The notes under the pieces were generated by a model. It saw only the letters and a program-made list of their open reading frames with translations, did not search any database and had not been told where the DNA came from. A stretch of 20,913 nucleotides of DNA from SCRD01 sp046705285 (GTDB lineage Bacteria; Acidobacteriota; Terriglobia; UBA7540), in the NCBI GenBank assembly GCA_046705285.1, contig JBJKQK010000118.1, forward strand, positions 1 through 20,913, read 5' to 3'. A program made the translations under genes and the position numbers. Positions 1 to 8,184 of this stretch are shown one piece after another (positions within the stretch are counted from its first letter, which is position 1; every line of letters starts with the position of its first letter).

Positions 1-2
1 AA

Positions 3-1109
3 GCTGCTGCCCATGACCTTCACCAGCGCATCCGTGCCGCCGGCCGGCGTGCGGGCGACGGCTCCAGGGTGATTTCGATCATTCTGGACGGTGAAAATGC
101 CTGGGAGTATTTCGCGGGCAACGGGCGGGAGTTCCTGAAAGGTTTCTATAAGAAAGTTGTCGAAGATCCTGATCTGAAGGCGGTTACGGCGAGCGAGGCA
201 TTGCAGCTTTGTGAGCAGGGAAACCTTTCGCATCTTGTCCCCGGTTCATGGATTAACGCAAATTTCGATGTGTGGATCGGCGCCGATGAGGACAATCGAG
301 CCTGGGATCTTCTGGCGGAGGCACGTGAATTCTTTGAGCGAAATAAGAGCAGGAGCATCCATCGGCCTTCGACCCTTGAACGGGCACGGCACGAAGTCTG
401 GATCAGCGAAGGGAGCGATTGGTGCTGGTGGTACGGGCCTGAGCATTCCAGCGGCCATGATGAGGAGTTTGATCTCCTCTATCGCAAGCATCTCAGCAAC
501 ATCTATCGCCTGCTGGGCGAGTCGCCGCCCGACAACCTGGCGATCCCCATCAAGGGCCCAGAACTCCCCGCAGTCAATTACCCGCCCACCGGGACGATCG
601 AACCTTCGATTGACGGTCGTGAGACCAACTACTTTGAATGGCTTGGCGCCGGGCTTTACCTGCCTGATGCTCATTCCGGTTCAATGCACGGGGTTCGCAA
701 TTACATCGAGGCGCTTTACTACGGTTGTGGCCAGCACTCTCTCTATCTGCGTCTGGATTACGAATCATCTTTTATCCATGATCATCCATCCTCAGAGGTC
801 CGAATCGCCATCGATGGCGACAGCAACGCCCGGTTGCACGCGTCGGTGCGTGAAGGCATGGTCCAGAAAATCGAGTTCTGGAAAGGCGATGATCCTTTGG
901 AAACTCAACATGAGACGGCCGCCGGCAACCTGCAGGCCAGCTTTTCACAAATTTTCGAGGTTCGATTGGACTATAGCATTCTGGGGATCAATCCAGGGAA
1001 TTGTGTTCAGCTCAAGATCGCCCTTTGGGCCGACGATCTGCCGCTCCAGGCGATACCGCAGGAAGGCTGGCTGAGTCTGGAACTTTCCACGGAATTCGAG
1101 AGTTGGTAG
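3..1109 (+). CDS. Glycoside hydrolase family 57 enzyme, C-terminal part (5' end outside window)
   Basis: The frame is open from the left edge, so this is the 3' part of a longer gene; the GTG at 69 is internal. The segment LDGENAWEYF matches the GH57 region that carries the catalytic acid/base Asp (a DGE motif in known members). The nucleophile Glu would lie upstream and is not visible. It is followed by the GH57-like stretches VPGSWINANFDVWIG and EGSDWCWWYG. From about residue 190 of the visible part a beta-rich tail begins (FEWLGAGLY, then YLRLDYESSF), resembling the beta-sandwich that follows the catalytic domain in some GH57 alpha-glucan enzymes. Known members act on alpha-glucans (amylase, amylopullulanase, glucanotransferase, branching enzyme); the exact activity cannot be read here. 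The gene converges with the propeller gene across an AT-rich gap. Confidence 0.85.
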   Translation, partial: AAAHDLHQRIRAAGRRAGDGSRVISIILDGENAWEYFAGNGREFLKGFYKKVVEDPDLKAVTASEALQLCEQGNLSHLVPGSWINANFDVWIGADEDNRAWDLLAEAREFFERNKSRSIHRPSTLERARHEVWISEGSDWCWWYGPEHSSGHDEEFDLLYRKHLSNIYRLLGESPPDNLAIPIKGPELPAVNYPPTGTIEPSIDGRETNYFEWLGAGLYLPDAHSGSMHGVRNYIEALYYGCGQHSLYLRLDYESSFIHDHPSSEVRIAIDGDSNARLHASVREGMVQKIEFWKGDDPLETQHETAAGNLQASFSQIFEVRLDYSILGINPGNCVQLKIALWADDLPLQAIPQEGWLSLELSTEFESW

Positions 1110-1243
1110 CTGCATCATTGATAAGTTGAATCAAGGTATCTGATTCTTGGCGAATTAAGTACATTAAATATACAAAGTAATGCTTTAAATATTAGCGACT
1201 CGCGGTCTCGCTTGTTTCCTTCCGGGAGATCCTGCGATATCGG

Positions 1244-2356
1244 TCAAGAGCCGGACTGGCCCTGTTCCCACCCAGGGACGATAACGTCGATTGGGTCTGC
1301 GCCGACGGGAATAACGGTGACCAGCGAAAGTGGTGAAGTCCGAACGATGGCCAGGTTGCCTGATGCGCTGTCGGCCACAGCCAGAAAGCGTCCATCTGGG
1401 GTCAGAGCGAGCGATTGTGGCCGGACACCGACATGAAGTGTGCCCAGGACACTCCGATTGGCCACATCGAAGGCCGTCACAAATCCGTCCCCTGCCGTAG
1501 CCAGGTACATCAGGCTTGAGTTCGCTGTGAACACAGCGGCCGCAGGGTCCTTTCCAGTGGGCAGAACTTGCTCAATATTGTCCTGTGAAGCGTCCACAAT
1601 GGTCATCGTGGAACCTTCATCGCTCAGAACGAATAGCTCTCCGCCATCAGGCTTGAGAACCAGGCCGCTTGGGAGTGTTCCCATTTCAATATGGGCAAGG
1701 AGAGTGCGCGAGGAGATCTCCGCCGCAGAAATTTTATCGTCGCCAGTATTCGCCACAAAAGCCACAGAGCCGTCGCGCGACACCACGAGCGGGCCGGGCG
1801 ACTTGCCGACCGTCACACTTCCGAGCACCCTTCCTGCTTGTGTGTTGACAAAGTACAAGCGGTTGCCGGACGGATCGCTGGCGATCAGGGTTTTGCCATC
1901 AGGCGTAATGGCCAGCGCGGACATTCCAGGGACCACTGAGATGCGGGCAGTTTCCTTCATCTCATGGCAATCGAGAAAGACAATTTCACCGGACTCAGGA
2001 TTGAGCGTGTAGGCGTGTTTTCCGCCGGGCGAGAACACCAGGTCACGTGCTGATTGGCCAATCCTGATGGTGCGGACAACTGCCAGCGAGGGGAACTCAA
2101 TAACGCTGACGGCCCCGGATGCTGAGACGACGTAGATCTGGTTGCTTTTCGGCCTCCGGATGGCTTTTTCCGGCAAGCCCGCCACGGGAATCGTGGCTAC
2201 AATTCTGGCGCTGGCGAGATCGACTGCCGCAACAGAATTGCTCTGTTTGTTGACAACAAAAGCAAGGTAAGGGCGGGGCGGCGCGATTTGCTTGTGGCAG
2301 CCTGTGATTGCAACTGCAATGGAACTGACCGCGAGCAGCCGGCTCAACCACAACAT
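1244..2356 (-). CDS. YVTN-type beta-propeller lipoprotein
   Basis: The protein is about 370 residues with many repeats of about 42 residues of the form 'PDGKTLIASDPSGNRLYFVN', typical of YVTN/cytochrome D1-type propellers; about seven blades can be counted. I chose the ATG at 2356 because it gives a clean lipoprotein signal peptide: LLAVSSIAVAITGC, with the lipobox Cys at residue 20. The frame is open up to an ATG at 2437, but that start adds 27 polar residues ahead of the signal sequence, and neither start has a strong Shine-Dalgarno sequence. The protein is probably anchored to a membrane and faces the periplasm. Propellers of this type are scaffolds or binding proteins; no catalytic motif is seen and the ligand is unknown. 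It is transcribed divergently from nfo, 814 bases away, and stands alone on its strand. Confidence 0.8.
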   Translation of the reverse strand: MLWLSRLLAVSSIAVAITGCHKQIAPPRPYLAFVVNKQSNSVAAVDLASARIVATIPVAGLPEKAIRRPKSNQIYVVSASGAVSVIEFPSLAVVRTIRIGQSARDLVFSPGGKHAYTLNPESGEIVFLDCHEMKETARISVVPGMSALAITPDGKTLIASDPSGNRLYFVNTQAGRVLGSVTVGKSPGPLVVSRDGSVAFVANTGDDKISAAEISSRTLLAHIEMGTLPSGLVLKPDGGELFVLSDEGSTMTIVDASQDNIEQVLPTGKDPAAAVFTANSSLMYLATAGDGFVTAFDVANRSVLGTLHVGVRPQSLALTPDGRFLAVADSASGNLAIVRTSPLSLVTVIPVGADPIDVIVPGWEQGQSGS

Positions 2357-2766
2357 CCGTGACGCTCGGTGATCGGCTGTGGCGGCGTGAATCTGCCTGC
2401 CGAGGGGGCCGGGAACAGGTGGATGGTGAAATCTCATTTCAGTTCAGTCTGTACTCCGGGTGAATTCGGATGCCTGAGAGGCTTGCAGTGTTCATCGAGA
2501 AAAACTCCATAGTGTTTCCTGGCTTGAACTCGTCTCCTAACCGATGCGATTGGCCTGGCTAAAGGGACTCCTTGCTCAGCCACCCCGAATCAGTTCAGGC
2601 AGGTCCCCGTAGCCGAAACGACGAAGTTTAACGTAAGCGCCCTCTTAATACAACCATAGCCATCCGAGTGGACAATGGGGAAGCCATCATGAAGCCTTCC
2701 TGGAACCGTGCTGGCCTGGCAAAACCACAATCGGTGGGCATTCCGGCCATGAGGCGAAGGAAGTTA

Positions 2767-2972
2767 ATGTGTTACTTTAGGACGCGGTTGGCGCGCCTGC
2801 CCGATTGCGGTTGAAGGGCAGTTGTGACGATTCTCGTCAGGAAGCCGAGAGCGCCTCCGCAGGTATGTCTGATTTCTACATCTGTCTTCCTGAGCCTTTT
2901 GATGGAAGATCCAAGGTGCTGAACTCTCCGCGCCAAACTTCATGTGTTGCTTTAGATTGTCGGCGCGCCGAC
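2767..2972. repeat. Imperfect direct repeat ATGTGTTRCTTTAG ... GGCGCGCC, two copies
   Basis: The 14-base segment at 2767-2780 recurs at 2942-2955 with one difference (A/G). In each case GGCGCGCC follows, 23 and 20 bases after the start of the segment. A third GGCGCGCC lies inside nfo at 3223-3230. The segments are seen directly; whether they are protein-binding sites or remnants of a duplication is unknown. Confidence 0.5.
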
Positions 2973-3111
2973 ATTGATCGGCGTTTTGCCTCGCGCAGCC
3001 CAGCCGGGCCGGCAAAACCTGACACGCTGGGACCAGTTTCTCGATCTGCGGCGCGGCCTATGGCTCGGGCGCAAATTGATGGGCAGTCCGTGCGGTTCCG
3101 CGCCAGCCAAA

Positions 3112-3141
3112 TTGACGCTCCCAAAGACGCTCTGTTAAGAT
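3112..3141 (+). promoter_or_regulatory. Sigma70-type promoter of nfo
   Basis: TTGACG (3112-3117) is followed 18 bases later by TAAGAT (3136-3141), which is preceded by TG at 3133-3134, making an extended -10. The predicted start of transcription is near 3148, about 23 bases before the GTG at 3171. This supports the short form of nfo over the frame that is open upstream. Confidence 0.6.
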
Positions 3142-3170
3142 GCCTCTTGCAGAGAGCGGGGAACATCCCA

Positions 3171-4034
3171 GTGCAGGTAGGGGTTCATACATCAATTGCA
3201 GGAGCGCTGGAAAATGCGGTACGGCGCGCCAGCCAAATCGGCTGCGATACGTTCCAGATGTTTTCCGCCAATCCGCGCGGCTGGCGGACAGCAGACCCAT
3301 CTCAAAAGGATTGCGAACGTTTCCGGGCTGAGCGCGAGGCGAGCGGGCTTTCACCTTTGGTGATCCACGACAATTACCTGATCAACCCGGCCTCGTCAGA
3401 TCCCGAAATTCGCAGGAAATCGGTTGCGGCTTTCAGACGCGAGATCCGTAGGGCTTTAGCCCTGGGAGCTGACTTTCTGGTGGCGCACCCGGGCAGCGCC
3501 AAGGGTTCGAGCGTTTCTGTTGCGATCAGGAACTGTATTGAGTCGCTTAAGGAATCTGCCGACAACCTTTCTCTTGACGGATTGACGGTTCTGATCGAGA
3601 ACACGGCCGGGCAGGGATCGTCCATTGGCCGCAGCTTTGAAGAAGTCGCGGAGATTTCCGCTGGCGCAGGCAGGGAATTGCCGGTTGGAACCTGTATTGA
3701 CACCGCCCACTCGTTTGCGGCAGGCTACCCTATTCACACAACTGCAGGGTTGGGCAAAGTGATCAGGCAGCTTGAAAGCACGGTGGGAGTCGGGAATGTG
3801 CGAATCATCCACGCGAATGACTCGAAGGCCGCTTTTGATTCCCACGTTGATCGCCACCAACATATCGGCAAGGGGCAGATTGGCGCTGAAGCTTTTGGCA
3901 GAATTGTTCGCCATCCCAGGCTTCGCGACATCCCTTTTATTTGCGAAACCCCGCTTGATGAGCCGGGTGACGACAGACGGAACCTGGAAATAATGCGTAA
4001 ACTGGCAGGGGCAAGGGCCCGTGGTAAGCATTGA
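3171..4034 (+). CDS. nfo: Endonuclease IV (deoxyribonuclease IV)
   Basis: AP endonuclease of base-excision repair: it cuts the backbone 5' of abasic sites using three metal ions. The product is 287 residues, close to the usual 280-285. The zinc-ligand motifs appear in family order: HTSIAG at the N-terminus, HDNYLIN, AHPGSAKG, LIENTAGQG, GTCIDTAHSFAAGY, HANDSK, DRHQHIGKG and ICETP. The frame is open back to 2805, but I use the GTG at 3171 because it gives the standard N-terminus (MQVGVHTSIAG). It also has GGGGA nine bases upstream and sits about 23 bases behind a good promoter. Its 3' end overlaps the next gene by 14 bases, and leuS follows, so the three are probably co-transcribed. Confidence 0.93.
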   Translation: MQVGVHTSIAGALENAVRRASQIGCDTFQMFSANPRGWRTADPSQKDCERFRAEREASGLSPLVIHDNYLINPASSDPEIRRKSVAAFRREIRRALALGADFLVAHPGSAKGSSVSVAIRNCIESLKESADNLSLDGLTVLIENTAGQGSSIGRSFEEVAEISAGAGRELPVGTCIDTAHSFAAGYPIHTTAGLGKVIRQLESTVGVGNVRIIHANDSKAAFDSHVDRHQHIGKGQIGAEAFGRIVRHPRLRDIPFICETPLDEPGDDRRNLEIMRKLAGARARGKH

Positions 4035-4407
4035 TCGCTGGTGGAATGATGTCACCCGGGATCGTATCGAGTCCCTTCTGGAGCTTGTGCTCTCTGCCGT
4101 CGCCGATGATTACGAGAGTCTCGATACGATTCTCGCGGCCATTAACCGTGAGTATCCGGCAGATCCTGACTGCGGAGGATGGGCGGCGCTGAAGGCGCTC
4201 CCCATTTCGCGCTTTGAGGTGGTCAAAGCTTTGCGGGAGCTGACCCAGGAGGGGTATGCGCAAGCCTACCTTTATGACGCGAGGGAAAACGAGTTTCGAG
4301 CAGTTGATTTTCGCCAGGACCAGATCAGAGATCTCTGGATATACGCTACCCCTAAAGGCATTCGTGCCGTGAGGCAACTTCGCGAACGAGACGCCGGGAA
4401 GTCTTAA
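4021..4407 (+). CDS. Hypothetical protein, possible winged-helix fold
   Basis: A 128-residue protein starting at a GTG inside the end of nfo (14-base overlap, suggesting translational coupling) and ending 11 bases before leuS. I do not recognise a named family. The pattern of helices with 'SRFEVVKALRELTQEGYAQ' followed by a two-strand segment and 'IYATPKGIRAVRQL' resembles winged-helix proteins, in which a recognition helix is followed by a beta wing; this is inference. No signal peptide, membrane segment or cysteine cluster is seen apart from a single Cys. Tight packing between nfo and leuS supports that it is a real gene, but says little about its role. Confidence 0.75.
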   Translation: MVSIDRWWNDVTRDRIESLLELVLSAVADDYESLDTILAAINREYPADPDCGGWAALKALPISRFEVVKALRELTQEGYAQAYLYDARENEFRAVDFRQDQIRDLWIYATPKGIRAVRQLRERDAGKS

Positions 4408-4418
4408 CAGGTTGAGCT

Positions 4419-6926
4419 ATGGAGACCAATTACGATCCGCAGAAAATTGAAGCCAAGTGGCAGAAGCGGTGGGAGGAGCACAAGCTTTTTGACGCCGACC
4501 CTGCGCCGGGCCGCCAGAAATACTACGTGCTCGAGATGCTGCCTTATCCTTCCGGCGACATCCATATGGGGCATGTGCGCAATTATTCGATCGGCGATGC
4601 TCTGGCGCGCTACATGTCAATGAAGGGATTGAATGTGCTTCATCCCATCGGCTGGGACTCGTTCGGATTGCCGGCGGAGAACGCGGCGATCAAGAATCAG
4701 CGGCCGCCGGCCGAATTCACATTCGCCTATATCGAACGGATGCGCCGACAGTTGAAGCGCCTGGGCGTCAGTTACGACTGGCGCCGCGAAGTTACCACCT
4801 GCCTGCCGGAATACTATCGCTGGAACCAGTGGTTCTTTCTCAAGATGTATGAGCGCGGTCTCGCCTACCGGAAGAAGAGCCGTGTGAACTGGTGCCCGGA
4901 ATGCGAAACCGTCCTGGCCAACGAGCAGGTGGTGGAAGGCTGCTGCTGGCGGCACGAAGAGACGCCCGTAGTCGAAAAAGAGCTTGAACAGTGGTTCCTG
5001 AAGATCACCGACTATGCGGAACGACTGCTCGATGATATGAAGGAACTCGTTCGCTGGCCGGAACGCGTCCTGACTATGCAGCAGAACTGGATCGGGAAAT
5101 CAAAGGGAACCGAGGTCGACTTCAAGGTGGTGGAACTTGATCTGCCTTTGCGCGTTTTTACGACGCGCGTTGACACCATCTTCGGATGCACAGTCGTTTT
5201 CCTGGCCGCGGAGCATCCTTTAATGGAAAGACTGATCGCCGCATCCGCCACTCCCGAAAAACTGCGCAGCGAGGTAGAGCGTATCAAGAGTTCATCAGTC
5301 CGGGCCCGGGTTGAAGTAAATCTTGAAAAGGATGGCGTGGCAACCGGATTCACCGCGCGCAACCCCTATAACGGAGAGATCGTCCCCATCTGGGTGGCGA
5401 ATTTTGTTTTGATGGAATACGGTACCGGAGCCGTCATGGCTGTTCCGGCGCACGACCAGCGCGACTTCGAATTCTGCACTGCGTTTAATCTTCCCATCCG
5501 CACGGTGATTGTGCAGAACGACGGAAAACCTCAAGTAAAACTTGAAGCGGCTTTCACCGAATACGGAAAACTGGTGAACTCCGGGCCTTACACAGGCCTC
5601 ACTTCAGAGCGAGCCATTGAACGCATGACCAGGGATGCGGAGACCGACGGGTTTGGCAAAGGGACCATTCAATACCGCATCAAGGACTGGGGCATCTCGC
5701 GCCAGCGTTACTGGGGTACGCCCATTCCCATGACCTATTGCGATACCTGCGGGGTGGTGCCTGTGCCAGAGCAGGAATTGCCGGTGCTCCTGCCCCCTGA
5801 CGTCAAGCTCACGGGGACAGGACAGTCGCCGCTTGCGAGTGTGCCGGAATTCGTGACGACAACATGCCCGAAGTGTGGCGGCGCGGCTCGGCGCGAAACG
5901 GACACGATGGACACCTTTGTCGATTCCTCCTGGTATTTCTACCGCTACACTGACCCGAAAATTGACACTGCGCCCATCAGCAAGCAGGCCGTGGATTACT
6001 GGTTCCCGGTGGATCAGTACATCGGCGGTATCGAACACGCCATCCTGCACCTTATTTACATGCGGTTCTTTACCAAGGTGATGAAGGATATTGGCCTGGT
6101 CAAATTCTCCGAGCCCGTGGCGCGGCTGTTTACGCAGGGAATGGTGATCAAAGACGGAGCCAAGATGTCGAAATCGAAGGGCAATGTGGTTGATCCCACG
6201 GCCATGTTTGAGAAGTACGGAGCCGACACCGTGCGTCTCTACATGCTGTTTGCCGCGCCTCCGGAGAAGGATCTGGACTGGAGCGATTCGGGCATTGAGG
6301 GCGCTTCGCGTTTTCTGAACCGTGCCTACCGAACGATTGCCAGATACGCTGAAAATCTTCGTGACATCAAATCTCTGCTGGGACAGGTGGACCGTTCTGT
6401 GGCCACGGCGGACCTTACGCCTGAGGAACGGAGGCTGCTGAGAAAGGCGCACCAGGTGCTTCAGCACGTGACGGAAGACATGGAGGAGCGCTGGCACTTC
6501 AATACCGATATCGCTCTGGCGATGGAACTGGTCAATGAGTTGATTGACCTTGATTCCCTGATTTTGGCCGGGCAGGTTCGCCCGCAAATATTTAAAGAAA
6601 CACTTGAGATATTAGTGCTGGTCCTTGCGCTTTTTGCGCCTCACATCGCAGATGAACTGTGGGAAGGACTTGGCCACTCCGGTGCGACTCTGCGCGTGGC
6701 GTGGCCGTCCTATGACCCCGTTCTCGCCGCTGAAGAAGAACTTGAGATGCCGGTGCAGGTGAACGGCAAGCTACGCAGCCGAATCCGCGTGGCCGTTGAT
6801 GTGAGCGAAGAGGAAATCCGCCGGATCGCCCAGGCCGACGAAAAAGTCGCCCAGCACTTGAACGGCAGGAAGATCATGAAGGTTATCGTCGTGCCGCAAA
6901 AGCTCATCAATATAGTTGTGAAGTGA
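4419..6926 (+). CDS. leuS: Leucyl-tRNA synthetase
   Basis: A cytoplasmic class I aminoacyl-tRNA synthetase that charges tRNA-Leu. The product is 835 residues, within the bacterial range. The HIGH-type motif is HMGH (residues 49-52) in YPSGDIHMGHVRNYSIGDA, and KMSKS is at residues 582-586. A zinc-type CPEC occurs in NWCPECETVLANEQV, with a second CDTC and a CPKC further on. The CP1 editing domain is present: TTRVDT near residue 246 (most relatives have Pro where this has Val) and GTGAVMAVPAHDQRD, with the editing Asp at 346. The C-terminal anticodon-binding and tail domains are complete. It starts 11 bases after the preceding small gene, with only a weak ribosome-binding site (AGGTTGAG). Confidence 0.98.
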   Translation: METNYDPQKIEAKWQKRWEEHKLFDADPAPGRQKYYVLEMLPYPSGDIHMGHVRNYSIGDALARYMSMKGLNVLHPIGWDSFGLPAENAAIKNQRPPAEFTFAYIERMRRQLKRLGVSYDWRREVTTCLPEYYRWNQWFFLKMYERGLAYRKKSRVNWCPECETVLANEQVVEGCCWRHEETPVVEKELEQWFLKITDYAERLLDDMKELVRWPERVLTMQQNWIGKSKGTEVDFKVVELDLPLRVFTTRVDTIFGCTVVFLAAEHPLMERLIAASATPEKLRSEVERIKSSSVRARVEVNLEKDGVATGFTARNPYNGEIVPIWVANFVLMEYGTGAVMAVPAHDQRDFEFCTAFNLPIRTVIVQNDGKPQVKLEAAFTEYGKLVNSGPYTGLTSERAIERMTRDAETDGFGKGTIQYRIKDWGISRQRYWGTPIPMTYCDTCGVVPVPEQELPVLLPPDVKLTGTGQSPLASVPEFVTTTCPKCGGAARRETDTMDTFVDSSWYFYRYTDPKIDTAPISKQAVDYWFPVDQYIGGIEHAILHLIYMRFFTKVMKDIGLVKFSEPVARLFTQGMVIKDGAKMSKSKGNVVDPTAMFEKYGADTVRLYMLFAAPPEKDLDWSDSGIEGASRFLNRAYRTIARYAENLRDIKSLLGQVDRSVATADLTPEERRLLRKAHQVLQHVTEDMEERWHFNTDIALAMELVNELIDLDSLILAGQVRPQIFKETLEILVLVLALFAPHIADELWEGLGHSGATLRVAWPSYDPVLAAEEELEMPVQVNGKLRSRIRVAVDVSEEEIRRIAQADEKVAQHLNGRKIMKVIVVPQKLINIVVK

Positions 6927-6950
6927 TCCGCCGCTCGTCATCCGCCGCTC
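6926..6950 (+). repeat. 11-base tandem repeat at the leuS stop codon
   Basis: ATCCGCCGCTC occurs at 6926-6936 and again at 6940-6950, with three bases between (14-base period). The first copy begins on the last base of the leuS stop codon. A weak 5-bp hairpin (CGAGC/GCTCG, 6964-6979) follows without a T-run. Function unknown. Confidence 0.5.
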
Positions 6951-7028
6951 TGCGCGCCGCTGGCGAGCTTGATTGCTCGAACCCAAAATACCGATTCAGC
7001 CGTTTGCGACCCCTTCAGTTGGTCGATC

Positions 7029-7037
7029 TGTTAAAAT
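7029..7037 (+). promoter_or_regulatory. Extended -10 promoter of the zinc-ribbon gene
   Basis: TG-T-TAAAAT (7029-7037) matches an extended -10 element (TGnTATAAT with one mismatch). No convincing -35 hexamer is spaced correctly, as is common for extended -10 promoters. Predicted start near 7044, giving a leader of about 94 bases. Confidence 0.45.
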
Positions 7038-7137
7038 CTTGCACCAACGCTTCTGGTCTCGTACGGAATGATAAGGAAGCGTTGGACATAATCTGCCTGT
7101 GCGCGCCCTGACGCCAGGTCCTGGAGGGTTATCCGGA

Positions 7138-8184
7138 ATGAATTGCTTGGATTGCGGGACTGAGATGATGAATAACAATGTGACGACTAAGCATGGCAGC
7201 ATTTCCTATGATGTGTGCGAGAAATGCGGAAGCTTATGGCTGGATGCCGGCGAGTTGGACAAAATGGCTTTTCAAGTTCAGGGGAGCATCGAGTACTGTT
7301 CGCAGGAAAAGGATGACAAGCCCGACCCCAATCCACTGAAGTGCCCGCGTTGTGACGATTCCACCCTGGACCGGGTTCAGTTCCTGGGCTACCCGGACAT
7401 CATCCTGCATCGGTGCGACAGTTGCGGCAGTTTTTGGCTTGATGGGGGCGAACTCAATGTTATTGATCAAAAACTTACGAAGATCATGCCCGTAACAGGG
7501 AGGGGCTTCTCCGATTTCGTGAACAACGTCCATGTGCCTTACTGGTACAAGCGAATCAGGAATAAGAGTGATGAGACCGACTTCCACTGGGAAGTGGTGC
7601 CGATTGCGGGAGCCCATCAGGAAGGGAATACGACCGACGTTTGCCCCGATTGTGGAACCCATCTTGACAACTACAAAGCGTTCAGAATGCGCTTTGAAGG
7701 CTGCCCGAAATGCAAGGGCATCTGGCTGATCAAAGATGAACTGCGAGAGCTGAAAAACAAAATCCAGCACGGTTCGATGCGCTGGATGAACGACGAAATC
7801 GACGCAATCGAAGACACCAACGCCATGGTGACAAATCGCTTTTGCGTGAAGTGCAGTGGCGTCAGGATGGTCTCTGTGCTCTTCGGGAAGTCCTCCATCA
7901 TGATCGATTGGTGCCCGCAGTGCCATGGGATGTGGCTTGACCGGAGAGAATTCGAATCGTTGACCGACTATTTGCGCAAGGAAGAAGGGGAAATGAAGCC
8001 CCGCGAAATTGAGAAGGTGGCCGTCGAGGAGTTGAAAAAAGTTTGGACGGGCGGGCCGGAGAGCAGGCTGGAGGATCTGCGGGACGCTTTTGACGCATCG
8101 TCTGCGCTGCTGAACGCCACCATTCTTGAGCATCCGAAGTTGCGAGATAAACTGCAAGAGGCTTATAGGTGGTCGTGGATCTAA
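7138..8184 (+). CDS. Protein with four tandem TFIIB-type zinc ribbons
   Basis: A 348-residue protein containing four copies of a CxxC - 16 to 20 residues - CxxC ribbon, each followed by G-x-[WF]-L-x-x-x-E-[LF]: C3/C6/C27/C30, C69/C72/C93/C96, C169/C172/C189/C192 and C236/C239/C259/C262. This is the zf-TFIIB signature; many bacterial members have only one or two copies. Copies 1, 2 and 4 keep the WLD triad; copy 3 has WLI. After the fourth ribbon comes a charged, helical tail of about 80 residues. There is no signal peptide or membrane segment, so it is probably cytoplasmic. I chose the ATG at 7138 because GGAGG lies 10 bases upstream and the first ribbon begins at once; an earlier in-frame start at 7099 adds 13 residues without similarity. 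The role is unknown; nucleic-acid or protein binding is a guess from the fold. Confidence 0.85.
   Translation: MNCLDCGTEMMNNNVTTKHGSISYDVCEKCGSLWLDAGELDKMAFQVQGSIEYCSQEKDDKPDPNPLKCPRCDDSTLDRVQFLGYPDIILHRCDSCGSFWLDGGELNVIDQKLTKIMPVTGRGFSDFVNNVHVPYWYKRIRNKSDETDFHWEVVPIAGAHQEGNTTDVCPDCGTHLDNYKAFRMRFEGCPKCKGIWLIKDELRELKNKIQHGSMRWMNDEIDAIEDTNAMVTNRFCVKCSGVRMVSVLFGKSSIMIDWCPQCHGMWLDRREFESLTDYLRKEEGEMKPREIEKVAVEELKKVWTGGPESRLEDLRDAFDASSALLNATILEHPKLRDKLQEAYRWSWI

Larger units (their letters stand above)
2357..3170. other. Long divergent intergenic region with palindrome cluster
   Basis: This 814-base stretch separates the propeller gene (-) from nfo (+). No recognisable protein is encoded on either strand; the nfo frame is open back to 2805, but that part has no endonuclease IV similarity and lies before the nfo promoter. 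It holds a 41-codon basic reading frame (2689-2814), two copies of ATGTGTTRCTTTAG (2767-2780 and 2942-2955), each followed by GGCGCGCC (2790-2797 and 2962-2969), and a 14-base perfect palindrome (2959-2972). A hairpin of CGCCGA, 6-base loop and TCGGCG (2966-2983) is followed by TTTT. The promoter of nfo is at the right end. Confidence 0.6.

Noticed and set aside
5604..6587. Long minus-strand open frame of 327 codons inside leuS
   Set aside because: It is antisense to a complete, well-conserved leuS and has His/Arg-rich composition typical of a reverse-strand shadow.
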